Shown: one piece after another, positions 14,234-16,803 of the stretch
Layout: each line of letters starts with the position of its first letter
Numbering within the stretch: the first letter of the stretch is position 1
DNA from: Scatomorpha intestinigallinarum
GTDB taxonomy: Bacteria > Bacillota > Clostridia > Oscillospirales > Oscillospiraceae
Assembly (NCBI GenBank): GCA_018712225.1
Contig: DVHH01000162.1
Coordinates: 1 to 16,803 of the forward strand
DNA length: 16,803 bases
Reading direction: 5' to 3'
Made by a program: the position numbers and the translations under genes
The notes under the pieces: model-generated
The model's input: the letters and a program-made list of their open reading frames with translations, nothing else
Told to the model about the DNA's origin: nothing
Databases searched by the model: none

Positions 14234-16255
14234 ATGGACCACCTTACGAAAATCCGGGACAACGAGCTGTCCCGGATAAAAGAGTCGTGTGTAAATGGGC
14301 AGACGTGTAAGGTACCGGACGAATACAAGGCCTTTGTCAGCGAGTGGCGCGAATCGCTCGCCATGGGCATAGACATGCATACCAAGCTCACCGACAGGCA
14401 GCGGGACTTTGAGGTATTTACCCGCATGGATGAGCTTCACAGGTACCACCTCAGCTACCTGAACAGCTATTACAGCAGCAAAGAGAAGCTCCTGGCGCTG
14501 CACGGCTGCGCCATCTTCTATCTGGACGAGACGCTTTCCGCCTACAACAAGGCGGGGAGCCCGGAGCTGCTGAAACGGCTCAAGGCCGACGGCATCAGAA
14601 TTGGAACAAATTTCTCGGAGAAAAACGTAGGCGTTTTTGTGGCCAACATCGCGCTCAGGTCCCCGATGAAGACCTGCTGCCGGGTGGGCCAGGAGAACTA
14701 TCTGGAGATATTTTCAAAGTACATCTGCTATGCCCGGTACGTTTCCAAGACGGGGCGGAGGTTCAGGTCCGTGAACCTGATATTCGTGCCGGAAGAGGTG
14801 TACTGCAAGCCCATACACGACTCGGTCAATTTCATACTTGAGGCGGAGGACATTTCCGCCGCCACCGACTTCATCTATCCCATCCTGGCCGGCCGCATCA
14901 ACTTTCTGGAGAAGCTGGCCCAGCAGGGCAACGACATCATGATGCTGGTAGATACGGATATGAAGGTCATATTCGTAAACGAGCTCTTCACAAAGGAATT
15001 CGGCAAGACGCACCGCAAGATAAAGCCCGAGGCGCTCTCAGGTTTCATGCCGGAGGTGGCGGAGCTGCCCAAGCTCAAGAACCGCTCCAAGGAGGACTTC
15101 AGCTCCACGCTGCTGCTGCGCGGCACATCGGGCGGGGACAACGCCTATACAGTCTACGGGCAGTACGTGGACGGCTGCGGCTACAAGATATTCTTCGTAC
15201 CCTGCCAGTCGGCGGAGAAGCCCCGCAAGGCCCAGGCTGTCTACACCTTCAGCAGCCTCATCGGCCGCTCCGAGGAGTTCACCGAGGCGATAGAAAACGC
15301 CAAGAGGGCGGCGAAGGGCCTCGGCAACGTGCTGATACTGGGCGAGAGCGGGACCGGAAAGGAGCTTGTCGCCCAGGCCATACACGAGGCCAGCCCTAGG
15401 AACACCGGGCCGTTCATCCCGCTCAACTGCGCCGCGATACCGAAAGAACTCATAAGCAGCGAGCTCATGGGCTACGAGGACGGCGCCTTCACCGGCGCCA
15501 AACGCGGAGGTCAGGCGGGCAAGTTCGAGCTGGCAAACGGCGGGACGATATTCCTGGACGAGATCGCCGAGATGCCCATGGACATGCAGTGCTCGCTCCT
15601 GCGCATACTCGAAGACAGAGTCGTCTGCCGCATAGGGGGGAGCAAGTACCACCCCGTGAACGTGCGCATAGTCGCGGCGACGAACCGCGACCTCTGGAAG
15701 TGCGTACAGCGCGGCACCTTCAGGCTGGACCTGTACTTCCGGCTGAACGTCATAAGAATAGAGCTGCCCCCGCTCAGGGACAGGACGGGGGACATAGACA
15801 TACTCGTCCCCTATCTGCTGGAGCGCGCGGCCCGGAAAAACCGCGTGCCGATGGTGGCTGTCTCCGGGGAGGTCATGGAGCTTTTCCGGCGGTACTACTG
15901 GCCCGGCAATGTCAGGGAGCTCAAAAACGTCGTCGAAAAGTGCGCGGTCATGACGACCTCGGACACCGTGACGCTTGAAAACCTGCCTAAAGACGTGCTG
16001 CGCCAGCTCTCCTCCTCCGGACCGGGGGCCGGCTACGACCCCGCGGCCTTCACGGGCGGCTTTTCGCCGCCGCAGGACGCGGCGCCTGCCGTCCCGGCCT
16101 CTTACGCCGCTTCTCCGATGGAGAGCATAAAAGAGCACGAGACCCGCGTGATCGTGGAGCTCATGAAGAAATACAATGGAAACAAGAGCAAGGTGGCAAA
16201 AGAGCTGGGCATCTCCCGCAGCACGCTGTACAAGCGCCTCGACGAGATGGGCTGA
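14234..16255 (+). CDS. Sigma-54-dependent activator (GAF-PAS-AAA+-Fis)
   Basis: This enhancer-binding protein of 673 residues remodels sigma-54 RNA polymerase by ATP hydrolysis. The N-terminal region (about 30-220) resembles the GAF-type sensor of AcoR/DhaR-like regulators. A PAS-like segment follows (about 225-325; MLVDTDMKVIFVNELFTKEFG). The AAA+ domain has Walker A GESGTGKE (370-377), the sigma-54-contact loop GAFTGA (417-422), Walker B TIFLDEI (438-444), the arginine region FRLDLYFRL (496-504) and WPGNVREL (556-563). A Pro/Ala-rich linker precedes a Fis-type helix-turn-helix (about 631-671). No receiver domain is present, so it probably senses a small ligand directly, plausibly the pathway acid or its CoA ester. 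AAGGAGG lies 10 bases before the ATG. It is divergent from the sigma-54 operon it likely controls. Confidence 0.94.
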   Translation: MDHLTKIRDNELSRIKESCVNGQTCKVPDEYKAFVSEWRESLAMGIDMHTKLTDRQRDFEVFTRMDELHRYHLSYLNSYYSSKEKLLALHGCAIFYLDETLSAYNKAGSPELLKRLKADGIRIGTNFSEKNVGVFVANIALRSPMKTCCRVGQENYLEIFSKYICYARYVSKTGRRFRSVNLIFVPEEVYCKPIHDSVNFILEAEDISAATDFIYPILAGRINFLEKLAQQGNDIMMLVDTDMKVIFVNELFTKEFGKTHRKIKPEALSGFMPEVAELPKLKNRSKEDFSSTLLLRGTSGGDNAYTVYGQYVDGCGYKIFFVPCQSAEKPRKAQAVYTFSSLIGRSEEFTEAIENAKRAAKGLGNVLILGESGTGKELVAQAIHEASPRNTGPFIPLNCAAIPKELISSELMGYEDGAFTGAKRGGQAGKFELANGGTIFLDEIAEMPMDMQCSLLRILEDRVVCRIGGSKYHPVNVRIVAATNRDLWKCVQRGTFRLDLYFRLNVIRIELPPLRDRTGDIDILVPYLLERAARKNRVPMVAVSGEVMELFRRYYWPGNVRELKNVVEKCAVMTTSDTVTLENLPKDVLRQLSSSGPGAGYDPAAFTGGFSPPQDAAPAVPASYAASPMESIKEHETRVIVELMKKYNGNKSKVAKELGISRSTLYKRLDEMG

Positions 16256-16271
16256 GGCCGCCCGCAGACGC

Positions 16272-16309
16272 AAAAAACAGCCGGTCAAACGACCGGCTGT
16301 TTTATTTTG
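16272..16309 (+). terminator. Rho-independent terminator of the activator gene
   Basis: A perfect 13-base-pair stem (core ACAGCCGGTC / GACCGGCTGT) has an AAAC loop, an A-run before it and TTTTATTTT after it. It begins 17 bases after the activator stop. The A-run also makes it usable from the opposite strand. Confidence 0.92.
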
Positions 16310-16379
16310 CTTATTCGGTTCTGCGCCTGGAACACCTCCGACCGGGTGGAATGACTGCGGACGTATGGAGGCGCACCCG

Positions 16380-16512
16380 CCCTGTAGGGGACGGCGTCCC
16401 CGACGTCCCTAACGTTCGTCCACCGCCGACCTCACCACGTTCCTCCAGACCCCTGTAGGGGCGGGGTTCCACCCCCGCCCGGCGTTCGTTTACCACCGGC
16501 CCCACGACGTCG
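16380..16512. repeat. Two degenerate tandem repeats of about 71 bases
   Basis: Two units start with the identical CCCTGTAGGGG (16380-16390 and 16451-16461), 71 bases apart. Both later carry GTTCGT followed by a pyrimidine-rich CACC/TACCACC stretch, and both carry a C(C/T)CAC(G/C)ACGT box. Each unit has its own hairpin just after the shared start: GGGGACG/CGTCCCC in the first and GGGCGGGG/CCCCGCCC in the second. The hairpin arms differ between units yet both still pair, as expected for a conserved structure. No open frame here looks like a gene. Confidence 0.7.
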
Positions 16513-16520
16513 CACGAGCT

Positions 16521-16803
16521 GCGGGCGGCTTAGGCCGCCCGCAAAGGGGGAACCCCCGGCGAGGGTTCCCCCTTTACCCCCTCCTGCGCTTTGTGAGCAT
16601 AAGGGGCGTTCCGCGCGCTGCGGCGCGCGTCCAAGGGCTCCGCCCCTGGACCCCGCCCGCTTTTTTGTAAAAAAGCGGGGCAAAAAACTTTTACTTGGCT
16701 AGACTTCCGCCAGCCCAAACCCCTCGCCCCTGGGGCGAGTGATTCAATCCGTCCGCGAAGCGGACACCTTAGCGGCCGAGTGGCACCTCCCACGCGAGTG
16801 GGA
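16521..16803. repeat. Island of consecutive perfect hairpins (non-coding)
   Basis: At least seven inverted repeats follow one another: 16521-16542 (9-base arms), 16543-16575 (13), 16612-16629 (7), 16656-16679 (11, CCCGCTTTTTT), 16723-16739 (8), 16751-16765 (6) and 16788-16803 (6, running to the window edge). Short frames across it have no protein-like character. It looks like an intergenic repeat cluster, possibly a mobile-type repeat family seen elsewhere in this genome, but no transposase or target duplication is visible. Confidence 0.7.

Noticed and set aside
15038..16288. 416-codon minus-strand open frame over the activator gene
   Set aside because: The plus-strand frame carries all AAA+ and Fis motifs; this one is an antisense shadow.
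16311..16793. Short minus-strand frames in the right-hand end
   Set aside because: Their composition is Gly/Arg/Pro-rich and they run through perfect hairpins and tandem repeats, so they are not credible genes.
16780..16803. TGGCAC as a second sigma-54 promoter
   Set aside because: The -12 element (TTGC) is missing at the required 5-base spacing, and the sequence goes straight into a hairpin.
16380..16803. CRISPR array
   Set aside because: The repeats are degenerate, with only two units, no regular unique spacers and no cas genes.

Overview
The window reads as a GC-rich chromosome segment from an anaerobic Bacillota, most likely a Clostridia member of the Oscillospiraceae kind. That placement is an inference. 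It rests on strong AGGAGG-type ribosome binding sites, ATA isoleucine codons despite high GC, clostridial-type EtfA/EtfB proteins and GC-rich hairpin repeats. I could not search any database.

Left edge (1-1371, + strand): the 3' part of rpsB, then a complete tsf, ending in a strong terminator that also serves the convergent genes from the right.

Main body (1377-13871, - strand): a co-directional 12-gene cluster transcribed right to left from a near-perfect sigma-54 promoter at 13856-13871. Gene order is fixC, fixX, a gamma-carbonic-anhydrase/CaiE-like hexapeptide protein, fixA, fixB, a CaiB-type CoA-transferase, an acyl-CoA dehydrogenase, a CitT-like DASS transporter, an acyl-CoA ligase, a second SLC13-type permease, etfB and etfA. 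Gaps are short or overlapping except for two (125 and 80 bases) that hold GC-rich hairpins. The set recalls the cai/fix carnitine system of enterobacteria, but no caiT-type betaine transporter or caiD-type crotonase is present. Carboxylate transporters and a second, clostridial-type ETF pair take their place. The best reading is an inducible pathway that imports an unknown organic acid, links it to CoA, and reduces (or oxidises) it at the alpha-beta carbons. Electrons would pass through FixABCX and/or EtfAB, and CoA would be recycled from product to substrate.

Divergent control region (13791-14233): it holds the sigma-54 promoter on the left and a sigma-70-type promoter (TTGACA, 18 bases, TATAAT) on the right. 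Between them lies a cluster of palindromes and repeated CTGTA...AATACGCAG elements, good candidates for activator sites.

Right part: a divergent gene (14234-16255, + strand) for a GAF-PAS-AAA+-Fis sigma-54 activator, almost certainly the dedicated regulator of the cluster, followed by a terminator. The last ~490 bases carry no credible gene. They hold a degenerate ~71-base tandem repeat and then a dense run of perfect hairpins.
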